A stretch of 64,000 nucleotides of DNA, taken from an uncultured Persicobacter sp. GTDB lineage: Bacteria > Bacteroidota > Bacteroidia > Cytophagales > Cyclobacteriaceae. The stretch is taken from the NCBI GenBank assembly GCA_947498325.1, contig CANMKE010000009.1, positions 62,001 through 126,000 of the forward strand, given 5' to 3'. The translations under genes were made by a program, and so were the position numbers. The notes below the pieces were generated by a model. That model saw only the letters and a program-made list of their open reading frames with translations. It made no database searches and was not told where the DNA came from. Of this stretch, positions 15,526 to 23,254 are shown in pieces. Numbering within the stretch: position 1 is the first letter of the stretch; each line of letters starts with the position of its first letter.

Positions 15526-15628
15526 CTCAGAACCGCCTTTATTGAAGAGCATCTGTTACATCAAAAAAAATAATCTGTAATCTGCGGGCAACAAAACCCT
15601 CTTGAATACTTTATTGGGTGCTTATAAA

Positions 15629-15674
15629 TAAAGAACCACATATTGACTAAAAGGTCAGTTTGTGGTTCTTTTTG
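15629..15674 (+). terminator. Terminator between rocD and Rpn locus B
   Basis: AAAGAACCACA pairs with TGTGGTTCTTT, and an inner TGAC/GTCA stem extends the hairpin; a T-run follows. Its 3' arm overlaps the -33 box of the next promoter. Confidence 0.7.
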
Positions 15675-15690
15675 GTTTCTGTTATCTTTG
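15659..15690 (+). promoter_or_regulatory. Bacteroidota-type promoter of Rpn locus B
   Basis: TTTG (15659-15662), 20 bases, TATCTTTG (15683-15690), with the ATG 24 bases further on. It has the same arrangement as at locus A. The -33 box is part of the terminator hairpin that ends the rocD transcript. Confidence 0.75.
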
Positions 15691-15714
15691 AAGTAAATCA
15701 AGCCCGTTGAAACA

Positions 15715-16605
15715 ATGAAAGAAGTCTATATTAATCCATTCACTGATTTTGGTTTCAAAAAACTCTTTGGGGAAGAGCAAAGCAAGGAAATGCTGATTGA
15801 TTTTTTAAATCAAATCCTGCCCGAAGAAGACCAAATCAAAACACTGACTTTTCACAAAAATGAGCATTACGCCCGGTCTGAAGCAGACAGAAAGGCTATT
15901 TTTGACCTATTTTGTGAAAATGAAATTGGAGAGAAATTCATCATTGAGCTTCAGCGTGCCAAGCAAAAGAACTTTTTAGAACGAACAATCTATTACGCCA
16001 CCTTTCCGTTGCAGGAACAAGCCGAGCCAGGAAAGGAATGGACTTTTGATTTGAAAGGGGTTTATTCTATCGGCATCCTGAATTTTGAGTTAGATGATCA
16101 TATCTTCCCAAAAGAAGACCTATTGCATACCGCCAAGTTAATGAATATCAAAACTTGCGATGTGCTGTATGATAAACTCACTTTCATCTACCTCGAAACA
16201 CCAAAATTCACCAAGACATTAGACCAGCTTGAAAATCGTTTCGATAAATGGCTGTACCTCTTACGAAATCTTCACTTGTTGGAAAATCGACCTCAGCAAT
16301 TACAGGAACGTGTCTTTGAAAACTTTTTCGAAATCGCTCAAATCTCAAAATTAGACAAAATGGAAGCTCACCAATATCAAGAATCGCTCAAAAGTATGCG
16401 TGATTATTATAATACGATCAAGTATAGTCGAGAGGAAGGACGTGAGGAAGGACGTGAAGAAGAGAGACTTAAAAACCTGAAGGAAAAACGCCAATCTGTC
16501 ATTGAGATGCTTAAAGAGAATCTTCCACTTGAAAAAATAGTTCGATTTTCAGGACTGAATATTAATGAAGTCAAAAATATTGCTCAACAGATAAATAAAG
16601 ACTAA
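15715..16605 (+). CDS. Rpn family recombination-promoting nuclease (PDDEXK_2), locus B
   Basis: A 296-residue paralogue of the locus A protein, nearly identical over residues 1-238. Catalytic residues D64 and E78-L-Q80 are kept. The tail again starts at an internal Met at residue 216 (MEAHQYQESLKSM). It then carries three tetrapeptide units REEG-REEG-REEE (239-250) and ends in a helix-turn-helix-like segment (ENLPLEKIVRFSGLNINEV) unlike that of locus A. In studied Rpn proteins the tail is also made alone as an inhibitor, and its dimer helix carries four-residue repeats that vary in number, which fits what is seen here. Two small tail-like genes follow. Nuclease family is firm; a toxin-antitoxin or anti-phage role is inferred. 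Confidence 0.9.
   Translation: MKEVYINPFTDFGFKKLFGEEQSKEMLIDFLNQILPEEDQIKTLTFHKNEHYARSEADRKAIFDLFCENEIGEKFIIELQRAKQKNFLERTIYYATFPLQEQAEPGKEWTFDLKGVYSIGILNFELDDHIFPKEDLLHTAKLMNIKTCDVLYDKLTFIYLETPKFTKTLDQLENRFDKWLYLLRNLHLLENRPQQLQERVFENFFEIAQISKLDKMEAHQYQESLKSMRDYYNTIKYSREEGREEGREEERLKNLKEKRQSVIEMLKENLPLEKIVRFSGLNINEVKNIAQQINKD
16429..16464 (+). repeat. Three 12-bp tandem repeats encoding REEG-REEG-REEE
   Basis: Units CGAGAGGAAGGA, CGTGAGGAAGGA and CGTGAAGAAGAG lie in frame within the Rpn tail (residues 239-250). The 12-bp unit allows copy-number change without loss of frame. Confidence 0.8.
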
Positions 16606-16851
16606 ATGGACAACAACGAAGACCCACGAGCTTTAAAATATACTCGGGACTACCATAACACCATTCAGTATGCTTATGAGGAAGGAAAGGCTCTTGGTAT
16701 TGCCGAGGCAAAAGCGCTAAAACAACAAGAAAAAGACCGACAGTCAATCCTCAATTTGCTCAAACTAAATTTAACTCACGAAGACATTTCAAAATCAATA
16801 AACGTCCCACTGAGTGAAGTTGAAAGAATAGCTAAACAGGTGAAAAAATAA
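16606..16851 (+). CDS. Free-standing Rpn-tail-like small protein, proximal copy of locus B
   Basis: An 81-residue ORF whose ATG directly abuts the Rpn stop codon (TAAATG), suggesting translational coupling. It matches the Rpn tail layout: a RDYHNTIQYAYEEGK block corresponding to RDYYNTIKYSREEGR, a charged helix, and a helix-turn-helix-like end (LNLTHEDISKSINVPLSEVERIAKQV). Its length equals that of the parental tail (81 residues). Its first residues (MDNNEDPRALKYT) differ from the parental MEAHQYQESLKSM, so it is an older or separate tail lineage. A role as extra RpnS-type inhibitor is plausible but unproven. Confidence 0.65.
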   Translation: MDNNEDPRALKYTRDYHNTIQYAYEEGKALGIAEAKALKQQEKDRQSILNLLKLNLTHEDISKSINVPLSEVERIAKQVKK

Positions 16852-16858
16852 AATTCTA

Positions 16859-17038
16859 ATGGACTATAACGAAGACCCACGAGCCCTAAAATACGCTCGG
16901 GACTATCATAACACCATTCAATACGCTTACGAGGAAGGAAAAGAAGAATTCAAGAAGCAAGTAGTTCGGAATATGCATGAGCTTGATTTCTCAGTTAAGA
17001 AAATTGCTCAAGCTCTTCAATTCAGCATCGCTGAATAA
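16859..17038 (+). CDS. Free-standing Rpn-tail-like small protein, distal copy of locus B
   Basis: A 59-residue ORF starting 7 bases after the preceding stop. It begins MDYNEDPRALKYARDYHNTI, close to the proximal copy. The end differs: NMHELDFSVKKIAQALQFSIAE, which resembles the distal tail of locus A (NMHELGLDVELIAKSVKISVEA). The end of locus A's distal cassette and of this one are therefore related although their fronts differ, which points to exchange of the C-terminal part between cassettes. A terminator follows 7 bases after the stop. Probably a third member of the same transcript; function inferred as for the others. Confidence 0.6.
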   Translation: MDYNEDPRALKYARDYHNTIQYAYEEGKEEFKKQVVRNMHELDFSVKKIAQALQFSIAE

Positions 17039-17045
17039 GTCAATA

Positions 17046-17087
17046 AAATCCACCACACCCAAATTTTACTCTGATTGTGGTGGATTT
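17046..17087. terminator. Terminator shared by Rpn locus B and the M56 gene
   Basis: AAATCCACCAC and GTGGTGGATTT form an 11-bp perfect stem between convergent genes. The T-rich side is better on the minus strand (ATTTTATT). Confidence 0.65.
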
Positions 17088-17094
17088 AGGGTAT

Positions 17095-18540
17095 TTATGG
17101 ACGAATCGTTTCTTCCCCCAACTTAAAGTTGATCGGCAAAATCATCCTTACATTTTGTGGCTCTCCTTTATCCACACCAGGCGACCAATTTGGCGATGAT
17201 TGAATGACCTTTTTAGCCTCCAGACTCAAAGCGTCACTCGCTTTTTGCAGGTCGGTATCAGTCCAGTTGCCCGCTTTTAAAGAAGAACCCTCAACTGTTT
17301 TCGTTGATCCGTCTTTCATGGTCAAGTGAACCACCGACTTCCCATCGGTTTTATTTACCGACATCGAGGCAATATCATTAGGGTCAATCTTGCTTAATTC
17401 CGTTTTAACTGAAAGTGCCTTCTTTGGATCAACGCCTTTGATAATCTTCACGCCTGTGACTTCACCTGATTTCGTTACCACAAACTGAACGAAAACCCTT
17501 CCTTCCAAGCCTACTTTTTGGGCTTCTTCAGGGTACTTCAAGTGTTCTCCAATGTAATTATAAAAAGCGGGCATTCCCCCGTTAAACATCGGCTGCTCTT
17601 CTACAATCGTGTAGATTTCCCCCGATAAATCAGGGTTTCGAGTAATTCCTTTCGCATCGGTAACAGTGTTTGGTAGTTGTGCATCTTCATTGGACTGACA
17701 AGCCCAAAGGCTGAACATCGCCACAAGGGACAGGGAAAACATCAGTCCAAGGCGGGATAATTTTTTAGGATTTTTCATCATTGAAATTCTTTTTAATGTT
17801 TTTGAATTGAAAAAAGAGTGCCCTATGCTCCAACCCAATTGTTCCAATGTTTTGCGCGCTAACAATTGTGCATAGGCGGTATGATCCGGAAAATTTCTTA
17901 AGCTATAAGCGTCGGCGAGGTATTCATGCTCCTCTTCGAGGGCATTTTTTATCAGCCAAACAGCGGGGTTAAACCACCACAATACGCACAAGACATCCAT
18001 CAACAATCGATCGAGTGAATGCCATTGCCGAATATGGCCGTATTCGTGTTCTATAATTCTTGCCCGATCCAGATCCGAAAGTTTCAGGTCATCAGACCAG
18101 ATCAGAAGATTAAAATAAGAGCAAACCGACAGGTTACGTACACCTTCTACCCAAATAATGCCCTGACGCTTTTCCCATTTGGCTTTGGAGAGCTTCACGA
18201 TGAAATACATCAGACGAAAAGCAAAGAACATCATCAACACCAAAGCGCCGACTTTATAGGCGCTTTCCAAAAAATTAAATTGATGAACAGCCTTCGTATA
18301 GGTAGCATTGATTTCGATAGGGGAAAGCATAATGGCGGAGGCGCCCTCGAGCCCCGAAGAGCTCGGGAATAAATTCAATTGGGAAAGCCATGGTAAAAGC
18401 AAAGCGCCGAGTGCCGTACCTAACAAAAACAACCGATTCCATTGGCCTGCCTTTCGACCTTTCATGAAAAAATAAAAGACTGTAAAACCCAGAAATAAAA
18501 ACAACTGGGAGGTTAAATGTATGGATAACAAGGTGTGCAT
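17095..18540 (-). CDS. M56 (BlaR1-type) membrane metallopeptidase with C-terminal TonB domain
   Basis: A 481-residue protein. Residues 1-115 hold three hydrophobic segments. The zinc protease core has HEYGH (165-169) and a third ligand in EEEHEYLAD (202-210). A further membrane segment spans 262-281. The periplasmic part is a TonB C-terminal domain that starts at about 315 (QPMFNGGMPAFYNYIGEHLKYP) and ends LPINFKLGEETIRP. Between GVDPKKA (about 370) and DALSLEAKKVIQSSPNWSPG (436) lies an insertion of some 60 residues that breaks the TonB fold. M56 proteins sense an outside signal and cleave a BlaI-type repressor; the gene for one lies 21 bases upstream in the same operon. The signal is unknown. 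Confidence 0.88.
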   Translation of the reverse strand: MHTLLSIHLTSQLFLFLGFTVFYFFMKGRKAGQWNRLFLLGTALGALLLPWLSQLNLFPSSSGLEGASAIMLSPIEINATYTKAVHQFNFLESAYKVGALVLMMFFAFRLMYFIVKLSKAKWEKRQGIIWVEGVRNLSVCSYFNLLIWSDDLKLSDLDRARIIEHEYGHIRQWHSLDRLLMDVLCVLWWFNPAVWLIKNALEEEHEYLADAYSLRNFPDHTAYAQLLARKTLEQLGWSIGHSFFNSKTLKRISMMKNPKKLSRLGLMFSLSLVAMFSLWACQSNEDAQLPNTVTDAKGITRNPDLSGEIYTIVEEQPMFNGGMPAFYNYIGEHLKYPEEAQKVGLEGRVFVQFVVTKSGEVTGVKIIKGVDPKKALSVKTELSKIDPNDIASMSVNKTDGKSVVHLTMKDGSTKTVEGSSLKAGNWTDTDLQKASDALSLEAKKVIQSSPNWSPGVDKGEPQNVRMILPINFKLGEETIRP

Positions 18541-18561
18541 AACGGTTAAGTTTTTGGTCGA

Positions 18562-18927
18562 TTAATCTTTGCGTTCATCATCAAGCTCCTTTAGCAGGGC
18601 TTCATATTCACTGATATCAACATCCTTTTCCTTGGCAAAAAACGACACCAAGCCTTTCAGCGAACCTCCGAAATACCCATTCAACAGGTTTTTCAGGCTG
18701 TACTTACGGTATTCATCTTTGCTAAACAATGGGAAATACTGATGTGAGCGACCAAACGAACGGTGCCCCACCACTTCCTTTTTTTCCAGGATTCGAACAA
18801 TGGTTGAAACGGTGTTGTAAGCAGGCTTCGGTTCAGGAAGTTCTGCAACGATATCTTTGATAAAGGCTTCCTTCTTCTCCCAAAGCACTTGCATTATTTG
18901 CTCTTCGGCTTTCGTTAACTCTTTCAT
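18562..18927 (-). CDS. BlaI/MecI/CopY family transcriptional repressor
   Basis: A 121-residue protein with the family winged helix-turn-helix: MKELTKAEEQIMQVLWEKKEAFIKDIVAEL, then PAYNTVSTIVRILEKKEVVGH with the recognition helix and the wing (GRSHQYFPLFSKDEY). The C-terminal half is the dimerisation helix set, ending in an acidic tail. It normally binds a dyad as a dimer and is removed by cleavage through the partner M56 protease encoded 21 bases downstream. Two ACTA-N6-TAGT dyads overlap its promoter, so it should repress its own operon. No beta-lactamase gene is nearby, so the regulon beyond itself is unknown. Confidence 0.93.
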   Translation of the reverse strand: MKELTKAEEQIMQVLWEKKEAFIKDIVAELPEPKPAYNTVSTIVRILEKKEVVGHRSFGRSHQYFPLFSKDEYRKYSLKNLLNGYFGGSLKGLVSFFAKEKDVDISEYEALLKELDDERKD

Positions 18928-18949
18928 AATTAATCATTAATGAACAACA

Positions 18950-18980
18950 CAAACATATAACTAAATAATTAGTTTTACAA
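18950..18980 (-). promoter_or_regulatory. Promoter of the blaI-M56 operon
   Basis: Read on the minus strand, TTG (18980-18978), 20 bases, TATGTTTG (18957-18950) match the Bacteroidota consensus. The ATG follows about 22 bases later. Confidence 0.6.
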
Positions 18981-18993
18981 CTAACCCTTTAGT
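18960..18993. promoter_or_regulatory. Tandem BlaI-type operators
   Basis: Two dyads of form ACTA-N6-TAGT, ACTAAATAATTAGT (18960-18973) and ACTAACCCTTTAGT (18980-18993), have centres exactly 20 bp apart, close to two helical turns. One lies in the promoter spacer, the other over and upstream of the -33 box. This is the arrangement expected for cooperative repression by the adjacent BlaI-family gene product. Confidence 0.7.
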
Positions 18994-19095
18994 TTAAGGA
19001 CTGAGTCACTTAAAAAAAATGGGGGGAATCCGGCAAAAAAAGTAGGAAAAAAGCCCAAAAATAGGCTTTTTGAATGCTTTTAAAGCTTCAAAAAA

Positions 19096-19677
19096 ATGTT
19101 GAAAAAAAATTTGCGTGCGGTCTATAAAAACAAGCGGAAAGCACTGACAGAAGAAGAGTTCACTATTGCCAACACCCGTTTAACGGCGCAGTTTAAAGCG
19201 ACGATCAATCTCGAAAAAGTTAAAAAGGCACACTGTTACCTTCCCATCATTCGCCATCGGGAAATTGATACCTGGCCAATTATTGAATACCTGCAAGCGC
19301 AAGGGATAGCGGTGGTCATCCCGAAAAGTGATTTTAGCAATTGCAGTATGCGGCACTTCCTACTGAAGCAAGAGCAGCTTAAGGAAAATGAATGGGGGAT
19401 ATTGGAGCCTACTGAAGAGGCGCAGGAAATTCAGCCGAGGGAACTGGATATCGTGATTGTTCCACTGCTTGCTTTTGACCAAAAGGGTTACCGTGTGGGA
19501 TATGGAAAAGGCTTTTATGATCGCTTCCTTAACGAATGCAATCCCAACATCATTAAAATAGGATTATCCCTTTTTCCTCCTGTGGAAAATATTGAAGATA
19601 TAAACCCATTCGATGAGCCTTTGGATCAAATTATTTGTCCCAATCAAATTATTATCCCTACCCCTAAAAAACCATGA
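19096..19677 (+). CDS. 5-formyltetrahydrofolate cyclo-ligase
   Basis: A 193-residue cytosolic enzyme that uses ATP to turn 5-formyl-THF into 5,10-methenyl-THF. The family signature GYRVGYGKGFYDRFL (residues about 133-147) and the preceding DIVIVPLLAFDQKG are present. An N-terminal basic RAVYKNKRKAL and the central KAHCYLPIIRHREIDTWPII also fit. Length is typical for the YgfA/FAU1 family. It is divergent from the blaI operon and convergent with the helicase gene. Its stop codon lies within the left arm of the following hairpin. Confidence 0.92.
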   Translation: MLKKNLRAVYKNKRKALTEEEFTIANTRLTAQFKATINLEKVKKAHCYLPIIRHREIDTWPIIEYLQAQGIAVVIPKSDFSNCSMRHFLLKQEQLKENEWGILEPTEEAQEIQPRELDIVIVPLLAFDQKGYRVGYGKGFYDRFLNECNPNIIKIGLSLFPPVENIEDINPFDEPLDQIICPNQIIIPTPKKP

Positions 19678-19721
19678 CCTTCAAATAATGCATTAAAAAG
19701 CGTACATTATTTGAAGGTCAT
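19674..19721 (-). terminator. Long hairpin terminator between convergent genes
   Basis: A perfect 17-bp stem (19674-19690 with 19705-19721) with a 14-base loop. A T-run follows on the minus strand after two G, so it most likely ends the helicase transcript. Confidence 0.65.
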
Positions 19722-19765
19722 CAATCAAAAACAGGTCAAAACAAGAAATATCCGGCTCTTTTGGA

Positions 19766-22700
19766 TCAAAATAACGGCAATTGCTTGGAATCTGATGCGC
19801 TCTTAATGAATACCTCTTTCGTTTTTCCATCATGCAAATAAAGCAAATATCCTTTTACCTGCTGGTATCCCATATCGACCATCATCTGCATATAATTTTG
19901 CACTTGCCTAACATCCTGTCCTTTTTGAATTCCCGTTTTATAATCAATAATCGTCGCTTGATTGCCATCAAGCACGACACGGTCAAGGCGAATCATTTTG
20001 CCATCTTTGGGTAAAACAGGCACCTCTGTTTTCACGATAACATGCTCTGTAAACCAAGAAGCGACCAAAGGATCTTTGAGCAAATTGTCAATCTGTGTTT
20101 TCAGCATTATTTCTTCCTGCTGATCAATCTCCCCTTCAACCCGTGCCATCGAAAGCGCCTTATCCACCTGATCAGTCGTTTTTATTCTCGACAGAATATC
20201 ATGCACAAGCACCCCATAATTGACCTTCTCTTCCGTCTCTAAAAAGTCCAAATTCAATATTTCTGACTGACGGCTAATTTTCAAGCGATTTTGTCGCCAA
20301 TCGAAAAATTTCATCCGTTCAATATCGGCCTCATCTTTGCCAACTGCTTCATCATGTTTTTCGAACTGAGGTTCACCACTACGGTAAATCACACTATCTT
20401 TTTCAATCACTTCCCAGGCCTGCGCATCATTTTGTGCCTGAAGAGAAAGTCTCAGTAAATCTCCCGCATGAACGACCTTTTCAGTTCTTGGAATTTCTCC
20501 TTTCTTGGGTTTCTTATCCAGACCATCCAGCGGACTAAATGTCAGCAAGCCTTCTTCTGCACGCGTGGTGGCCACATAAAGAATGTTGAGATTATCAAAA
20601 TTGATTTTCATCTTTTCGGCAAAATATTCCTGACTGAAAGGCGATAATTGCAGACTCGAAGAGTATTTTATCGGCACACGGGTCAGGGCATTCAGCGGAG
20701 CAAGTTCCGATTGTGCCCAAAGTGTTGGCGCCTTGTAAGGTGAATGATCCATTTCCCAATCGCAGAAAGGCACCACCACCACGCGAAATTCCAGCCCCTT
20801 GGATTTGTGAACCGTCATGATTTGCATCGCATCGAGGGTATCAGGAATACGGATCGCCTTGGTAACACCGCGCTCATCCCACCACTCCAAAAAGGCAGTC
20901 AGGTCATCAAACTCACCCTGACTAAACTCCATTACGGCATCCAGAAAGCCCATCACATAGGCTTTTTCAACATTTCCTACGGAAGTATTTTCCTTGCATA
21001 ATTCAAGGACATCCAGCAGTTGCTCTGCCATTTCAAACAGCGGCAACTTCATAAAATAGGCGCGTTGCATACGCAATGCCTGCGGAAAAATTGGCGCATC
21101 GACATTGGCTGTAAATGCCTCGTGAGGCTCAGCATCAATATCTTTTGCCTTTACATGCGCATATACCACTTGCGCAATTGCATGGCGATCATCGGGGGTA
21201 TTGATCCACCGCATACATGAAACCAGCAACTGAACCGTGCTGGCCTCACTGATATAAAGCGACTCGGAAGAAACGACCCGAAAAAGTTTTTCTTGATTGG
21301 TTTCCTGTCCGTAGGCTATCAGGCGATTAGCGATTTTCTGCCCTTCGCGTTTGGTTCTCACCAAAAAAGAAAGGTCTTTGGGTTGATATCCCAGTGCAAA
21401 ATACCGCTCCAGCACCATTGGCAACCGATCTAAAACCAAATCCTTAAAATTCCCTTCTTCATTAACCCTTTCCTTGCTCATTTCCAGAAAATGGCATTCC
21501 GCAAACCCTTTAATGGGCTTCTCTTGCTTGGGACCACTGACCTTTTGTGTTGCACCTTCATAGGCCTTCACAATATCTTCGGCACCATGCTTCACCTGCT
21601 CAAGGGCATCATGGGGAAGTTCTTCAATACCTGAGACCATGTTCACCAAATAATCTCCCAAAACAGCGGGCGCAGTCTCGAAAAGGTGGTTATTGAATTT
21701 GATAATATTCTCGTAAGACCGCCAATTGGTGTCCAGCGTTTGATCGTTTACACGGTCAATATCATCATAAATTTTATTCAGCAACAATTCCCAGTCGCCA
21801 CCACGCCAACGATAAATAGACTGCTTGACATCCCCTACCACAAGGCTTTCATTGCCCTCAGCCAGCGTATTGGTCACCAAAGGGCGGAAATTTTTCCACT
21901 GAAACAGGGAGGTATCCTGAAACTCATCAATCAGAAAATGCTCATACTTGGTCCCTACGCGCTCATAGATATAAGGAGGGATGGGGCTGTCGGCAAAATC
22001 CATTTCCTCAGTGCCCGACTCTCCATAAATAATGCGGTTCAGGAAATCTGAAGTATCAGAAATGAGCATCATGTTTTGCTCCTCGCGATAGGCTTGCAAC
22101 TCTTCAAGGATACGAGCGAACAGGCCGACATTATAGACTTGCGAACGAACGGTTTTACATATTTTATAAAAGCTATGCTGACTTCTATACAGTTCCACCA
22201 ACTGATTCAACACAGGGTTCAGCGTTGCATAAACCATGGAAATACTGGCCTCGTTGGGGTCGTTTTTCTTCATCCACTTTTGTACCTCATTGCAGGCCGC
22301 GAGCACCCTGACCCCAGGCTTATAATCTTTTGAGGTCAATAGTACCTTATTGAAGTAATTGGCAAAAGAGGACGTACCATAAGGAAAAACTTCTATGCTC
22401 AAACCTGCCGCCGCAATAATATCCAGTGCTTTATTTCCCAACTGATCCATCTGTTGTTCAAAGCCCTTCACCACCGCATTAATCTCATCCCGAAATCTCT
22501 TCATTTTTTCAGGGTCTGAGACGTCTTCCCTCAGTGGTTTCTCAAATACCTTGAACTCTTCAGAGAGCAAGCTCGAAGCAAACTTCTTCAGTCCATCACG
22601 GAAGTCCCACCGCTCATTGTCGTTCAGTTTTTCTTCCGCAAAAGCGACCATCCAGCCTGTCAGTTCTTCATCATACCCCAATTTATTGACCAGCCGTTCC

Positions 22701-23164
22701 ACCACACTGTCCATCACAGCGGAGGAATCCATCTCAATACGGGCATCACCATGCAAGCCCAGATCTTTGGCAAAAGCCCGAACCACCTCCTGAAAAAAGG
22801 AGTCGATCGTCGTTACCCTAAACTGAGAATAAGCATGAAGAATATTTTTCAGTTCCCGACCACAGCGCTTTTGCACTTCCTCTGGCGACAGGCCGATATT
22901 TTTGGCAATATCACCACACATGCCGTCTTCCTCTCCTTTGGCAATTCTGTGCATGAACAGGAGCATGCGGTCTTTCATTTCCTGCGTCGCCTTATTGGTA
23001 AAGGTTACCGCAAGAATATTACTGAACCTGAAAGCTTGCTCACCTTTAATCGCCAAGCCGATGTATTCTTTGGCCAGTGTATAGGTTTTTCCCGAGCCTG
23101 CAGCTGCCTTGTAAACCTTGAAATTTTTATCGCTTTCGGAGGGATATATATTTTGTACTGACAT
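19766..23164 (-). CDS. UvrD/REP-type helicase with C-terminal PD-(D/E)XK nuclease (AddA/RecB-like)
   Basis: A 1132-residue superfamily 1A helicase-nuclease. Helicase motifs in order: KAAAGSGKTYTLAKEY (motif I, K26), AVTFTNKATQEMKDRM (Ia), DSFFQEVVRAF, LIDEFQDTS (II), GDVKQSIYRWRGGD (III), DTNWRSYENI (IV), IMTVHKSKGLEFRVVVVPF (V) and LYVATTRAEEGL (VI). The C-terminal nuclease shows GVLVHDILSRI, then DRVVLDGNQATIIDYKTG, with the catalytic D-x(n)-DYK. Such enzymes resect double-strand breaks for RecA-dependent repair and degrade foreign linear DNA. The usual AddB-like partner is not next to it in this window. Length and motif order fit AddA of Bacteroidota. Confidence 0.92.
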   Translation of the reverse strand: MSVQNIYPSESDKNFKVYKAAAGSGKTYTLAKEYIGLAIKGEQAFRFSNILAVTFTNKATQEMKDRMLLFMHRIAKGEEDGMCGDIAKNIGLSPEEVQKRCGRELKNILHAYSQFRVTTIDSFFQEVVRAFAKDLGLHGDARIEMDSSAVMDSVVERLVNKLGYDEELTGWMVAFAEEKLNDNERWDFRDGLKKFASSLLSEEFKVFEKPLREDVSDPEKMKRFRDEINAVVKGFEQQMDQLGNKALDIIAAAGLSIEVFPYGTSSFANYFNKVLLTSKDYKPGVRVLAACNEVQKWMKKNDPNEASISMVYATLNPVLNQLVELYRSQHSFYKICKTVRSQVYNVGLFARILEELQAYREEQNMMLISDTSDFLNRIIYGESGTEEMDFADSPIPPYIYERVGTKYEHFLIDEFQDTSLFQWKNFRPLVTNTLAEGNESLVVGDVKQSIYRWRGGDWELLLNKIYDDIDRVNDQTLDTNWRSYENIIKFNNHLFETAPAVLGDYLVNMVSGIEELPHDALEQVKHGAEDIVKAYEGATQKVSGPKQEKPIKGFAECHFLEMSKERVNEEGNFKDLVLDRLPMVLERYFALGYQPKDLSFLVRTKREGQKIANRLIAYGQETNQEKLFRVVSSESLYISEASTVQLLVSCMRWINTPDDRHAIAQVVYAHVKAKDIDAEPHEAFTANVDAPIFPQALRMQRAYFMKLPLFEMAEQLLDVLELCKENTSVGNVEKAYVMGFLDAVMEFSQGEFDDLTAFLEWWDERGVTKAIRIPDTLDAMQIMTVHKSKGLEFRVVVVPFCDWEMDHSPYKAPTLWAQSELAPLNALTRVPIKYSSSLQLSPFSQEYFAEKMKINFDNLNILYVATTRAEEGLLTFSPLDGLDKKPKKGEIPRTEKVVHAGDLLRLSLQAQNDAQAWEVIEKDSVIYRSGEPQFEKHDEAVGKDEADIERMKFFDWRQNRLKISRQSEILNLDFLETEEKVNYGVLVHDILSRIKTTDQVDKALSMARVEGEIDQQEEIMLKTQIDNLLKDPLVASWFTEHVIVKTEVPVLPKDGKMIRLDRVVLDGNQATIIDYKTGIQKGQDVRQVQNYMQMMVDMGYQQVKGYLLYLHDGKTKEVFIKSASDSKQLPLF

Positions 23165-23254
23165 GGATGATAAATAAGGTGAGGAACTTAAAGAAATAGG
23201 ATATCGTTACAGAAAAACAAATCCAACAATTACCCACCAAAAATAAGCCCCTAA

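Noticed and set aside
16429-16464. CRISPR-like or VNTR array
   Set aside because: Only three 12-bp units, in frame within a coding region; it is a coding tandem repeat.
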